Assembly: GCA_020746875.1 (NCBI GenBank)
Contig: JAGTJL010000006.1
Span: 310,001-374,000 of the forward strand
Source of the DNA: Rhexocercosporidium sp. MPI-PUGE-AT-0058
Lineage: Eukaryota; Ascomycota; Leotiomycetes; Helotiales
Length of the DNA: 64,000 nt
Direction of reading: 5' to 3'
A program made the translations under genes and the position numbers. Below are positions 1-11,296 of the stretch, piece by piece. The notes under the pieces were generated by a model that saw only the letters and a list, made by a program, of their open reading frames with translations, searched no databases and was not told the DNA's origin. Numbering within the stretch: the first letter of the stretch is position 1; every line of letters starts with the position of its first letter.

Positions 1-131
1 TCAAGTGTCTCGGTATATGACAATCATTCCGCGATGTTGATCATAATACCTCATTCGGAATCGTGCCGGCACTGTCCTCTTTCCAACCCGTTTCTGATAT
101 CAAGAATCCCATTCATATGTACCAAACAAGC

Positions 132-1316
132 TCACTTCTTGGCTTGTAGCAACCACCTCGTCCCCTCGACGAGATCTCTCAGCCATTGTTTACTACATTC
201 CAACTCCGGTGCTGTGGTCCACCACCCATGGGCAGTCCGGGATAGACATCTTTCCTCGTATCAATACCATTTTCCCTCAATATCTCATCGTACAGCAGAG
301 CTTCATCTCGTCTAGGATCCCATCCACAGATTTGAAAGTATGCCTTCTGTGCTAGCCGGTCGTGGAAGGTGTACAGCAGTGGCGACAGTCTCACATCTGC
401 TGGTGGAGCTCCGTATTTGCCTGTAATTGATTAATTTTGAGGGTTCGTTTCACGTAGAGAGACGGGAGAGAGGGCTGGGGAAATACCGGCGAAGTGGTCG
501 ATGCTCTTCCTCGTCAAACCTAGCGCATTATGAATCTCATCAACGCCCAAGATCCTGTCTTTGTATTTCTCTGGCCGGACATCGGGATGGCAGAAGCTAG
601 ATGCCATGAAGAGAAGTCCTGTCAGTGGCGGAGACATCCCTTCAATCACGGCTTCGTGAGCGAGAACTGCGGTGAAGTTTCCGCCCGCTGATGTCCCGCC
701 GAGAACAAACCCTCTCTCAAGATCCGTTCTCAGCCTTTCTTTGCCATCTTGCGTGGTTGTCTGTCGCCGTCGTCAGTGAAGGTTCATAGCCCTTTGGTGG
801 AAAGAATACCCGGCGCAGAACATCCTGACAATCATTCAACCCACAAGGAAACGGATTCTCCGGTGCAAGACGATACTCAATATTGACAACGCTCACTCTC
901 AAAGTGTAAGCAAGTTCCCTGCAAGCACTATCATCTGATTCATTCTCTCAGTCCACATCCTCAGAACATCTGTTCTGATGAGAAGCTTCAAAGAACTCAC
1001 CATTCTCAAGTCCTCCAAAGACGAACCCGCCGCCGTGCATGTACACAATGAGTGGCAGTCCGCTCTCCTTCTTGGGAATGTATGAGCGGATGGTGATCTC
1101 GTGAATTCCTCTACTCTTAACTGGCAACTCAACGATATCGAGACCTAGGTGGGGTATGATAGGGTCTCGTTCCCGCTTCATACGCCCAATCTTAGTCTCA
1201 GGAGGTAGGTTGTTCGGATACTGGAGACGATTAGTGATTGTTTCTTAGTATTGGGAGCGAGGCATTACATCAACCCACTGTGACTGAGGGGTAGCGAGGT
1301 GTCTGTATTCAGCCAT
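132..1316 (-). pseudogene. alpha/beta hydrolase (HSL/AB_hydrolase_3 type), frameshifted near its C-terminus
   Basis: Spliced fungal esterase/lipase-like hydrolase. The start at 1316 gives MAEYRHLATP, followed by a 48-bp intron (GTAATG...CCAG) and then YPNNLPPETKIGRM. Visible motifs are the oxyanion HGGGF (YMHGGGFVFGG), the nucleophile elbow GGTSAGGN and the acid WDPRRDE. Near 230 the frame reads PGLPMGG and runs to a stop at 179. One more C in the CCC run at 230-232 (minus strand) would give PGLPHGWWTTAPELE, including the expected catalytic His, and would stay open to the TGA at 132-134. The copy as given therefore loses its catalytic His and about 33 residues. This could be a real null allele or a homopolymer sequencing error. 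Substrate unknown. Confidence 0.75.
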
Positions 1317-2785
1317 TTTGCGGATCCAAGAAGGAGTTGTATAAATTTTAGAAGTTTAGATTCTAGATCTCAACTTAAGTCGCCAGGCAAATTTGAGTGC
1401 TCAGTGGCTCGTTCATCTATATGTCAACATGTTGGAATGGAAGTTGTCGAGTGGAAAGAATGTGCTGCCGGTATCGGCTGGATGGCTGTTGATAATCAAG
1501 CAATGACAGTACGTTAGTAAAGTTGTTGAATCCTTACGTTCTTTCAGATGGACTTCACCAAATACTTCATTCTTTCTTTTAGTTCAATTCTGTCCTAGTA
1601 CTCCGCACTCTTGTCCAGCTGAGATAACTTCAACCCACCCTTCACCACTCCTGCACCACCCGTCCATCCCACCCCCTCACTTGCAGAAGCATAAACATGA
1701 AATCTTGAAAGCCAATAACCTCTCAGCCTCCCAAAACTTTAAAGTTATTTTCTAGCTCGAAGAGGGATAGCTTTGACCTATCCAATCTAATCTTTCCGAT
1801 CAGATAAGCTAGTCAGAAAGTCAGCTAGGTTTAAGTTGGGGTGTAGGCTGCTTAGATTTTTCTTAACAATCGAACTAGGTTGGATGCGGCTACCTTATAT
1901 TCTGGCGCTAAAATGTCCATGCGAATTGCCAGTTCGTGGGATAATACAGAGCTTCCTTGTTTTGCATTCGTGCTTGACCCTTTTCGCACTATTACCGTCA
2001 GCAAATACAGTACAAAGAATTGAGGGGCGTATTTATTCTGAATGGTTTGGCGAGGATCACATACATACTTGTATATACGGTATATTATATCCAGGCTGTA
2101 CCTGGAATATCTTATACATACTCAAATACGATGGGATCTGTCCATCATGTAGACATAAAAAGTTGATACTGTAGCGATGAATCAATAGGTATCGCAAGAT
2201 TGCTTCTCCAGCTCACTGTATTCCTCATCAAGAAATCCGGAGTGGAAGCAGAGACAAGCACACACTTGTTAGGCTTCAAGCTAATTTGAAATATTCTCAA
2301 TCCCCATTGGAGCTTATTTTGATGTTCAAGCTTCACATGAAAGACGAAGAGACATAGGCTCAAGCTACGAAGTGACCGGAATCCGAGAATACAAAAGTTT
2401 CTGAAGGTTCTACTGCTGCGTGAGGGCAATTCACAGCCGATCATAGTAACCTCCTCTCCCTCTCTTTGTTTCTCTCGTCTTATCTCGGCTGCTGATACTA
2501 TACTTCCTCCTCACCTATATCGCCATTCACGCATGCACCCGGCGCAACACTCATGAAAGCGGTCTCGTAAACTCAACTGTGGACTTACCCTCCTCAGCTG
2601 TCTATCCAAGGATCTTAAATATCTCACTCGAAACTTATGAGGAGGAGACGATGTGATTTGATGTTCTCCTTCTATTCATAGTAAATCTAGCTAGACGGTC
2701 TCAGAATCGTAGACTAGCAAATACGTACCTCCCCTACTAGTCTAGCTTAAAGCTCAAAGCTCAAAGCTCAAACCACTACGATCAA
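1317..2785. other. intergenic, no supported gene
   Basis: About 1.5 kb between the start of the alpha/beta hydrolase and the 3' end of the aminopeptidase. Short open frames here (for example 1836-2174 on plus, 2145-2444 on minus) show no recognisable domain and no splice-extended continuation. The first few hundred bases probably hold the hydrolase promoter. Confidence 0.5.
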
Positions 2786-5170
2786 TCAAACCTTCAAATC
2801 CTTCTCCACCATATCCCTACAAATCGGATGATAGAAATCCCTATTCTTGTCAAAGGTTTCAAGCGCCAACTTCCTATCCACCTTATTTAGCTTCCTATAC
2901 AACGGCCTCACGAACTTCATACGTCCAACCGTACCCAACAATTCCGCAGTGGGGTGATATACGCTTTCATCCTTGGCCGTCAATCCGATGCCGAAATAGC
3001 GGAAGCTAAGTTCCACGTTGCGGGATGTGGCGAGGTTGTACGCTTTGCCCATGGCTTGAGATTGGGAGGGTGTGAGGGGTGTTTTGAAGAGTTGGACTTT
3101 CTCAAGGAAGACTACGATTTGGTTGGCCGTTAGGCCAGTGATGTCGGAAGGGGAGGGTTTGTAGGAGGGGGAAGACCAGGCGTCGGCTAAGGCGTAGCAG
3201 CGGTCGACCATGCTGGTGTCGAATTTGGGCTTGGGTGGGAGGCCGGGTTTGTAGAACCAGGAGTCCCAGTCGACGGATTGGAGAGCCTTAGCAGATGCGC
3301 TGTCTGAGGCGAAGAAATCGAGCAGGGTGGCTTTGAAGTCGTAGGAGTCGAGGGACTTTTGGGACCTAGTCAAGACATCAACATGTATAATTTTCAATGT
3401 CTTGGTTTCAAAGTAAAGTATCTGATCTAAGATCCTAGATCACGGAGGATAGCAGGACAAGGGGAGACATACCACGTCGTAAAGTAGTGCGGGATGAACT
3501 TGTCGAATGCTGGCTTGCCTATAAGTTTTTCGAGGTAATAGAGGAAGTGGAAACCCTGTTGATGTTAGATGAGTTGAGAAGGGTGTGAAGTGTGCGTACC
3601 TTTTCGTAGGGAATGCTGCTGAATGAATCATCGGGGTCTTTGCCCTTAAGGTCGATGACAAGCTTGGTGAACTCGTGATCTGCACCAAAGTTGTTGACAG
3701 AGTCCTCTGATATTCGGTTAGTGTGGAGAGCTAACTAAAGGTTGTGGGGGAGATTATACCCAAAGCTTTCCAGCCGATAATAGCTGAGAAGTCTCGGTGT
3801 GGCTCTCCGTGAACAGCAGCTTGAATACGTCGCTCAAGATAAACGGTCCAACCCTCATTCAACCACCTGGACTTGGTCAGCTTATGTGTATGAACGAGGT
3901 CACAGGACTCACATGTGTTCCCAACTGGCATTGGAAACCAGATTTCCACTCCAGCTGTGAGCAAGTTCATGAGCAATGACATCGATATTCTCACGATCCC
4001 CACTGATAATAGTAGGAGTAGCAAAGGTAAAGATCGGATTCTCCATCCCTCCGTACGGGAAAGAAGGAGGTAGGACCAAGACATTGTATTGGGTCCATTT
4101 GTATGGGAAGATGAGTTTTTCGGCAACCTCAATGTACTTCTCGATATCGTTTTCCAACTCCCACTTAGCGTCAGACAGTTCCTCTGGGCCAGTAGATACG
4201 AGCGATCGAGGACCAATGGCAGCAGTAGCTATATCACCCGAAGCAAGGGCGAAGAGATATGACGGAATTGGAATCTCCTGATAGAAAGAGTACAGAAGCG
4301 TTCCAGCTTCACCATCTTCTCCATGCTTGAAAGCAGAAGCGCCAGTCGAGAGACCACTGGCAACAACCGGAAGAGGGGAGCGAATGCGGAAATCATAAGT
4401 GCTCTTTACGTCAGGTGTGTCCTGACATGGAAAGATAGATCTGTTGTGAATAGCCTCGCATTGGGAGAACATGTACGGATACTTCTTGTTGCCGGTCTGG
4501 GAAGGTGGAAGCCATTGGAGAGCCGTGCATTTTTCGGTAGTGGCGAGGGTAATGGCGAGGTCGATGATGCTTCCTCTGGATGCCCCGCCTGGGACTTTGA
4601 TGGAGAGTGGGCTGCCGTATGGCTCGGATCTCTCAGCGAGTTTCCAGTCTTTGGTCTTGTTGCCGTCCAGGCTGATTTCCGTGATGTCTAGGTAAGAGGT
4701 GTCCAGGACGATCTCTTCGGATTCCTTCTCGGTAATGGACTCCAGTGAGAGAGTCACAGATCCAGTGAGACGTTGCTTCTTGAAATCGATAGCAAAGTCA
4801 GCAATAGTATGCTTTGTCTTCCCTAGGAAATGTTAGCGTGTTCTTACTCATAGAAGAAGCTACGTCTCTCCGAGATGCCATCCGAAAAGCCATGAAAGCT
4901 CAGAGAATCCAGCCTTCTTGCACTAGCCTACAGTTCCAAGACCATCCCTTCAGATGAGCTGCCAAGCTGCCAACCTCATACCCCACTCTCAAACAAGCTT
5001 TACTCACAATTGTTATAATTCGAGACCGTCGTAGGGTCCCGAGGCATGGTGATAGAAGAAGCCATGGTGCGAACAAGAGCTGGTCCTGGTGCTGTTGTTG
5101 GCAGGGTTCTGAAAGATAATCGAAGAGCAGATGTAGCAGCAGCTTTCACAGACGGGAGCAGCGAAGTCAT
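2786..5170 (-). CDS. leukotriene A4 hydrolase / M1 zinc aminopeptidase
   Basis: Bifunctional M1-family metallopeptidase of the LTA4 hydrolase type: it cleaves N-terminal residues and, in the family, hydrolyses epoxides. In order: a short N-terminal leader ([12 protein letters not shown]), the substrate loop PYGGMENP, the zinc motif HELAHS, the third zinc ligand in WLNEGWTVY, and an all-helical C-terminal domain ending MVEKDLKV. The start at 5170 gives a possible mitochondrial or secretory leader, while an in-frame second Met ([11 protein letters not shown]) gives the cytosolic form. The two Mets resemble dual-start arrangements of fungal orthologues. The first intron splits the Trp codon of NYNNW. 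At least four further introns interrupt the gene (near 3380-3440, 3560-3600, 3700-3760 and 3865-3915). All catalytic residues are present. Confidence 0.92.
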
Positions 5171-6691
5171 CAACTCCTTAGGATGGTAAAGTATCCTTGA
5201 GCCGAGGACAAGCGTCTCACAATCAGATTTTTCAATCGAAAAGACAGCTGTTCCCGGATGAGGCTGCTCGAAAGCTGTGGCAGCTGCCCTTTCCAGCTAG
5301 TGGGGTTGCGATGGTCACGTGGAGGGGCATTCGAACTATTCGCGCTAAGATTTCCAGGATCCTCTTTGGCTTTTCTTTTCTGCTCGAGCTTTCCTTCCCT
5401 TATCACCCTCCTTTCTTCTTCTCTAAACTCAACAACTCCCTTGGCCAACCTTTGCGCTGTCAGAATGTTTGAGAGATACGTGGGCATTTGCTTCGTCCGG
5501 TCTAGACGCATCTTTCATCAAAGCTGGTCCTGATCATTACGCTACCTACTCTCTGCCCTGCTCTTCTCTTGGAACGTCACTCCAGATGGTTAATTGTTCT
5601 GCAATTCTGTCCTTACCGCGCTCCCGCGATCTATTACTGATATGACAACGGCCAGCAGCTCGGCGATCATCCTACTACCCCAATTGGTACGTTCCTCTCC
5701 TGTCAAGCGCCCTCTGCGAGCTGTTCTGGCAGTCCCCCATCACATCTTACCCTTCCACATCTTCCTATTATGATGAGCAACATTGGTCCGTGTTACTGAG
5801 CGGCCTCAAGAACCGCGTTATGGCGAGATACCAAGCATGCAAATGCAACTCTGAATTTTCTCCAATCCTTCACAATGTGTTTCAATGTTGGCTGCAGCAA
5901 TATTCTAACTTTGATGAAGATAGTAACTTCCTTCCCTCCTTCACTTGGAAGCCTTTGATGAACTCGGAACATTGGGTACTCTGGTCAGGATACATAACAT
6001 GCGGTTAGATGCCTGCAATCGCGAAATGAAAAATATGTTGGAAGGGTACGTGTCGACATACCATGCATCCGGAAAGGGACTCAGGTTCTGAGCACTTGGC
6101 CATATACTCGTTTTCTCCGTGGGTCTGAACCCATCCGCAATGGGTTTGCAAGGGATCTTTGGTTGAATCTGGACCTGTTTCCTCACCCCGGTAGGTTAAG
6201 TCTTGCGGAGAACGCGAGTCCTTGCGGATTCGAGGCCTCCATCATCCTGCTAGTCTGCTTCTGGATGCTATCTAGCAATGCGTTTTAGTTGCGTATTTGC
6301 TCCATGCATCGCCCCATCTTTGTGCTTGTATCTTTCCATTCAGTCCAAATTGAACCCCCCCCCCCTCTCTTTTGCATCTCTCAACATCGAGAATCTGCCC
6401 TCATAACGGCATATGTCTTTTTATTTCGCAGGTTCATTGCTTGATGGTCTGTAAATCATGTACACTCACACCTCATTTCTTGAGTCCTATCCGTCCGGAT
6501 TCGGATATGGCCACTCAGGCCCTGCGTCCGAGTTAATAATGCGATCGTCTGATATTGGAAGTGTTAGTAGATGATCTTTCGACGTTAAGCTTAGCCAGTC
6601 GCAGCTCCATTCGAGGTTACGTTAAGGAATGGTCTCTTTCATTCTTTTTTCAGCGCATTGCCAAGGCCCATAAGCTCGTCTGATAATGATT
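5171..6691. other. intergenic, no supported gene
   Basis: A 1.5 kb gap upstream of the aminopeptidase. It includes CT-rich tracts and a run of about 12 C residues near 6354-6365. Several 60-110 codon frames on both strands lack recognisable domains. The aminopeptidase promoter must lie at its left end. Nothing else can be supported. Confidence 0.45.
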
Positions 6692-6870
6692 ATGAATCCC
6701 ACGTCGTAAAGCTAGAATAGCCCTCAAGCGTCTGTTGTAAGGCTCCTGTTGCTGCGTCCCAGAGTCGCACCGTCTTGTTGTAAGAACCTGACACGACCTG
6801 GTTGCCTTTAAGAGAAGGCCACGGACATGACAAAGCTAGAATGGCCCTTGAGTGTCTGTTATAAAGCTCC
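6692..6870 (-). pseudogene. decayed WD40-repeat relic, NACHT-WD (NWD/HET-E) type
   Basis: The minus strand encodes the end of one WD repeat (GAL*QTLKGHSSFVMSVAFS), carrying an in-frame stop, then after a frame shift a second near-perfect repeat (GNQVVSGSYNKTVRLWDAAT, then GALQQTLEGYSSF). The near-identity between neighbouring repeats (QTLKGHSSF versus QTLEGYSSF) and the VVSGSYxKTVRLWDAATGAL signature are typical of the high-identity WD40 arrays of fungal STAND proteins involved in heterokaryon incompatibility. Only about 60 codons remain, with one stop and one frameshift, and no NACHT domain could be read nearby. Confidence 0.75.
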
Positions 6871-7309
6871 TCTTATAGTTTTAGCATCTTATCCTTCGCT
6901 TCTTTATTTTAATCCGATTTCTAGTTCATTATACTCTAAATAATTCCCGGTATATAGCCTGTGATTATAACATCTGTAAAACAGCTTTAAATTGCCCAAG
7001 AAGCCTCCCAAGGGCTATTATTTGAGTATTTGAAACTCTCGTTTTCTACCCTGAAGATCGTCCCTGAACTTGTCGTTATCCTCTGTAATAGGTTGAAAAT
7101 GAGAGCTCATAAATCATTGTTCGATGCTAAGCTTTTACCCCGCAGAATTCTTCATGGCAGATAGTACATAGAAACCGAGCAAAAAGAATGTATTCCAAGG
7201 CCATCAAAACAGTAAGTATGACCTGGCATGGCAGTATCTCAAGGGATATAGGTATAAGCAAAGGATGACATAAGTCTAGCTACTCATCAGCCTTACATTA
7301 ACCTATTAA
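6871..7309. other. intergenic, moderately AT-rich, no gene recognised
   Basis: This stretch separates the WD40 relic from the 3' end of the FAD oxidase. It may hold more eroded sequence of the same STAND gene, but no repeat or NTPase motif can be read in any frame. Confidence 0.35.
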
Positions 7310-9137
7310 TCACAACTTGAAGTAGCCCGGCTGCAGCTTCTTAAACACGCCCTGGGGATCATACTTGTTCTGCACAGCTCTCAACCGATCCACATTCGCC
7401 TTGCCGTAACCTGCATACACATCTTGGTCCTGGCTGGCATAATTCATGTAAATGAAGTCATTGTCTAGGCCCATAGTCTTTGCCAAGTCGAAGCTTCGGG
7501 ATGTGAATCTGTTGATCGCATCGAAGACTCTGGTGTCATCAGCAGCATTTGTCCATCCCCAATTAAGATTCATTACTGCACAAGTCATCAGAATAGGGTT
7601 GCGGGACGTGAATGGAGTGTGACCTACTAGTAAGTGGTCCGTCAGCCACAGATAACCCCAGAGCATTACCGCCATTCCTGGACATCTTGTTGATGATATT
7701 AGTAGAGAGTGGCTGGAAGGCGAAGAATGGTACAAGTCCTGGGACGTCAAGCACGGTGCTGGCTTCTTCTGTGAAGATCTTGATGATTGATTTGAGGAGA
7801 GCTGGGTCGTCTTTCACCGTCACAGTCTTGAATCTGGTTGTAAACGGAGTTAGTAATAGGCGCATATCTCTCTCTCTCGGTTGTGTAACCGCGTAATGGC
7901 ACTCACGTTTGCCTCGCAAAGGTAGTCTGGTTCAGCGCCACCGATAAAGCACTCATATTATTGAAGCCCGTCGCATCAGCCAAACTGGGAATCTTGTTCA
8001 AGTCCGCAAAGATAGGCGCATCCGCCACCGGTTTTCCATATGCAGGTCCAGAAGCACCTACAAAGCCTCCCAACTGTGCTACATATCCGAAGGCGATATA
8101 AAGATGCGCGAAATCATCTGTTGGTGCATCTGCAACGAACTTTGAGAATGTTTCGGCCAGTGAAGCGTTCCGAGAGATGTCGTATACTCTAGTTCCGGCC
8201 CAGAGCAGACCTTGCTCGAATGTGGCAAGGTCGAATCTGGATACCAGGCCAAAGTTAACACCTGATCCGCCGCGCAGAGCCCAGTATAGATCGGGGTATG
8301 AGTTTGGGGAGGCATTGACAATCCGTCCGTCTGCGAGGATGACTTCGTAGTTTCGGACGTTGTCACACGCCCAGCCAAAGCGGCCTGCAAAGTATGATAT
8401 ACCACCTATGTTCCAGTTAGGTAATTTTCGACAAAGGGCACAAGATTACTCACCACCAAGGGTAAGCCCGCCTGTACCAACACCTGCTTCACGGCCACCT
8501 ACAACTGAGACACCAAGAGGGTCCAATACCTGATACACATCATACCAATTGTTGCCCGGACCAACACGCGTTGTCTTGCGGTCATTGCTTAATGTGACCT
8601 CGTTGAGCTTCGCCAGGTTTATCAAGATACCGTTCTGGATGCTTGAGCCGCCTGCGAATGCTGCATGTCCTCCACTTTTGACAGCAAATGGGCATTGTGT
8701 GAGCTTGGAGACCTTGACAGTGGTAGAGATATCTTCGGCGCGTGTGACGTCTATTCGGCATGCAGGCGTTACTTCGGATTGCTGGACTGACCAGTACGGA
8801 ATGCCTTGGTAATTGGGGGAGGTAGAGATGGAGACTTTGGCGGGGACTAGGATGGAGAGGAGGGAGCACTATGCCATACAATGGGGGTCAGCAAATGTAA
8901 GATTCCAGAGTCTTCGTACTATCAGTTAGTTACTTTGGCGGAGGTGCTCACAGCGCATTGGCAGTTGTCCAGCCCACTCAACTTCTCAACCTGCGCCTTC
9001 ACACCTGCACTCAAACTGCCAAATCCAAAGCTGGCTGGGTTCGACAGCAAGTCGTTCAATGGGACCGACGGAGCTGGACTTGCAGATGCAATTGGCAGCA
9101 CAGCGAGGACGGCAGCGAGGATCTTGAGCACCATCAT
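7310..9137 (-). CDS. secreted FAD-linked oxidase (PCMH/BBE, 6-hydroxy-D-nicotine-oxidase type)
   Basis: Flavoprotein oxidoreductase of the berberine-bridge/vanillyl-alcohol-oxidase superfamily. The N-terminus (MMVLKILAAVLAVLPIASAS) is a clear signal peptide. After the first intron comes the FAD PP-loop region with CPFAVKSGGHAAF, where the His is the usual covalent flavin site, then GVSVVGGREAGVGTGGLTLGG and GISYFAGRFGWACDN. The C-terminal BBE segment reads NVDRLRAVQNKYDPQGVF. Introns lie near 8860-8940, 8405-8455, 7830-7905 and 7620-7660. Such enzymes oxidise secondary metabolites, sugars or alcohols with release of H2O2. The substrate cannot be read from the sequence. Confidence 0.88.
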
Positions 9138-9735
9138 CTATCTAGTCCAGGGACGATGCGGAGGTGGGGGGAAGAGTTCTGACGGAAAGGAACGAGAACC
9201 AAGGAGGAATAGAAGGAGCCGCAACGCAAACGGATGAGAAAGAAAGAAACAGAACAAACCTATCCTTGCTTAGCGGTTCCTGATATACATCCCGATCTCT
9301 TGGAACGCGGGCGGATCGTACGAAATAGGACGAGCTGCAGTGGAATTCACGCACGGACATACATACAGGCAGGCAGCTGCAATACATATACACTAAGAGA
9401 CTCTCGCCACGAAAGGATATAAGACGAAGCCGATTTTGCAAGCGACTGTATCTCAAAATTGCATTGTGGTCTATAAACTGACTCCTCAAAATACGTTTGC
9501 GCCAAGGCAATAAGGAAATGTACGAGTTCAATGCTACCACGGCTCCTCCCGCGCCCTAGCCGGGCGCTGACATAGACGCAGCGCTAACATTGGCGGCTTA
9601 TCAAGAATGGCTCCTCATGGGGTTAGAATTGGGCTGGATCAAGTTCTTTAAAGGGCCCGATCCTTTTAGTGGTGACAACCTCCATCCGCTAATTTATACT
9701 GTGTTGGTCGGTACCTGTGATGATGCTCTACGTAA
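9138..9735. other. intergenic, upstream of the FAD oxidase
   Basis: About 600 bp between the FAD oxidase start and the solo LTR. It probably contains the oxidase promoter. No gene is recognised. Confidence 0.4.
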
Positions 9736-9740
9736 AGGGG
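9736..9740. repeat. target-site duplication, left copy
   Basis: AGGGG immediately before the LTR start. It is matched by AGGGG at 10134-10138. Confidence 0.75.
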
Positions 9741-10133
9741 TGTTACGGATGCTCCTGGCGACCATGGGGTCCCAGGAAGAAATGTTCTGAGGACCAGCGT
9801 AGTCCTGGGAACCAGGTGGTTCTTGGAAGGAGCTACCCCAGGGGCCAATAGGGCCCAGAACCTACCTGTACGTAGCACCATAGTAGAATATAATCACGGG
9901 ACATGCGATCACGTGATGGACCCCTTGGGACATGAAGGGATCCAAGGAGATCGAAGGTTCTATATAAGACTGGCACGTCTACCATTAGATAGGAGCTTCG
10001 AGCTCAACTGAAAATAGCATCTCACCCATACTAGCCATTGTCTATACCACTGTACGTGATACACCTACTTCTCGATCATTGAGATCAACACCACCCACCG
10101 TATCTACACCGAGTAAATACACGGACCGTGACA
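9741..10133. mobile_element. solo LTR of an LTR retrotransposon (393 bp)
   Basis: The element begins TGTTACGG and ends CCGTGACA, an imperfect terminal inverted repeat of the TG...CA kind. The same 5-bp word AGGGG flanks it on both sides (9736-9740 and 10134-10138), as expected for an integrase target-site duplication. An internal TATA-like TCTATATAAG near 9960 fits an LTR promoter. No polyprotein (gag, protease, RT, integrase) is present in the window, so this looks like a recombined solo LTR. The Copia or Gypsy assignment cannot be made from the LTR alone. Confidence 0.8.
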
Positions 10134-10138
10134 AGGGG
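10134..10138. repeat. target-site duplication, right copy
   Basis: AGGGG immediately after the LTR end. It matches the left copy at 9736-9740. Confidence 0.75.
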
Positions 10139-10180
10139 TTAGTTAGCGCACAGACCAGCTTGTTGAGCTCTTACTGTAAG

Positions 10181-10565
10181 AGGTAGCCTTAGTATTCTTA
10201 GTTAATATAATAACACTTTTACTTTTTCAAAATTAACGTTTCTTTTAGTAACTTACGTAAGAAGCGTAAGAATCTTTATATAAATTCGAGTTTATTTTTA
10301 TATTTATATTTTAATTAATTTAAATTTATACTTTAACGATAATTATAATAAAACTATAAGCTTTTTTCTTAAACGCACGAAGCGAAGCGTACCTTACTTT
10401 ACGACATCGACTTTTATAGCGTAAGTTATTATTATTTTAAAGGATTTTAATTAATTATTAATTTAAAAAAAAGTTATTTAAATATCGAGATCTTTAAGTG
10501 ACGCTCGGACTAATTCGTTCACGTAAAACAAATATTTACTTTTTGCTGTTTTTTTACTTTTTGGT
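10181..10565. other. AT-rich island with RIP-like dinucleotide bias
   Basis: A roughly 380 bp block with very low GC. Hand counting gives more than 50 TpA steps but only about ten CpA plus TpG, while CpG is still present. This is the pattern left by repeat-induced point mutation acting on CpA. It abuts the solo LTR and may be an eroded transposable element. No coding frame is readable. Confidence 0.55.
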
Positions 10566-11296
10566 ATGCCCCCTTGGAGGCGTAGCTTTGCCGGAAAGGG
10601 GTGGTTTACGACCTCCCAATTAATTGAAATGACTAAGCCAAGCCTTCAGCGAAGCACTTCTGTAGATTCGAAAAGAGTACTTCATAATAACACATACCTT
10701 TACATCCAGTCAAACTACTAGGCATGATGCCCCTCTTACACCACTATCTCTTCCCTCACAAATTTCAAACCCCTTTTAAACACCGCCTCAAAAGTTCCAC
10801 CGCACCAGCCAGTCCATCCTCCCTCATCTCAAGCCCAACCAACGAACACCCCAAGACCTCCAAACTCTCAAGAACAACAAATCTTACGGTATCACATGGC
10901 GCCAGAGCGGCTGAGTTGCCGATCTCAGCCCTATGAATGGCGGACGATGGGGTTGCAGGGATCTTCGTATTCCGGGTGGCTTCTAGGCAGCGAATCAGAA
11001 TCCGTCTTGACTGATGTTGTGTTACGGATCGGAGGAGAGTTAGGGGGATGCTGATGAGTTTATATATAGAAAGGGAGAGCTACCAATTTGCTTGAGGATT
11101 TGTATTATCTCTTCCTCCATTCCCCGACGACTTTCTTTTGAAAATACGGCGAGAAACCAATTCTGGAGAGGACGAACTTGGGTGCTTGTCACTTGCATTC
11201 TTGAAGCACATCCAATTACTACAGGAACGAACACATAAATCAACGAAAACGAACATATAAATCAGCGAGCACTTTCAAAAACCAGAAATCTTCACC
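10566..11296. other. intergenic, upstream of the hypothetical gene at 11297
   Basis: Composition returns to normal after the AT island. A 70-codon frame at 10724-10936 (Pro/Ser/Thr-rich) has no recognisable domain and is not called. The right end should contain the promoter and 5' UTR of the gene starting at 11297. Confidence 0.35.

Noticed and set aside
1836..2174. 112-codon plus-strand open frame
   Set aside because: No domain, no splice-extended continuation and composition like the surrounding non-coding DNA.
9589..9881. Short frames on both strands at the solo LTR
   Set aside because: They lie across the LTR boundary and within its non-coding sequence; no gag or pol motif.
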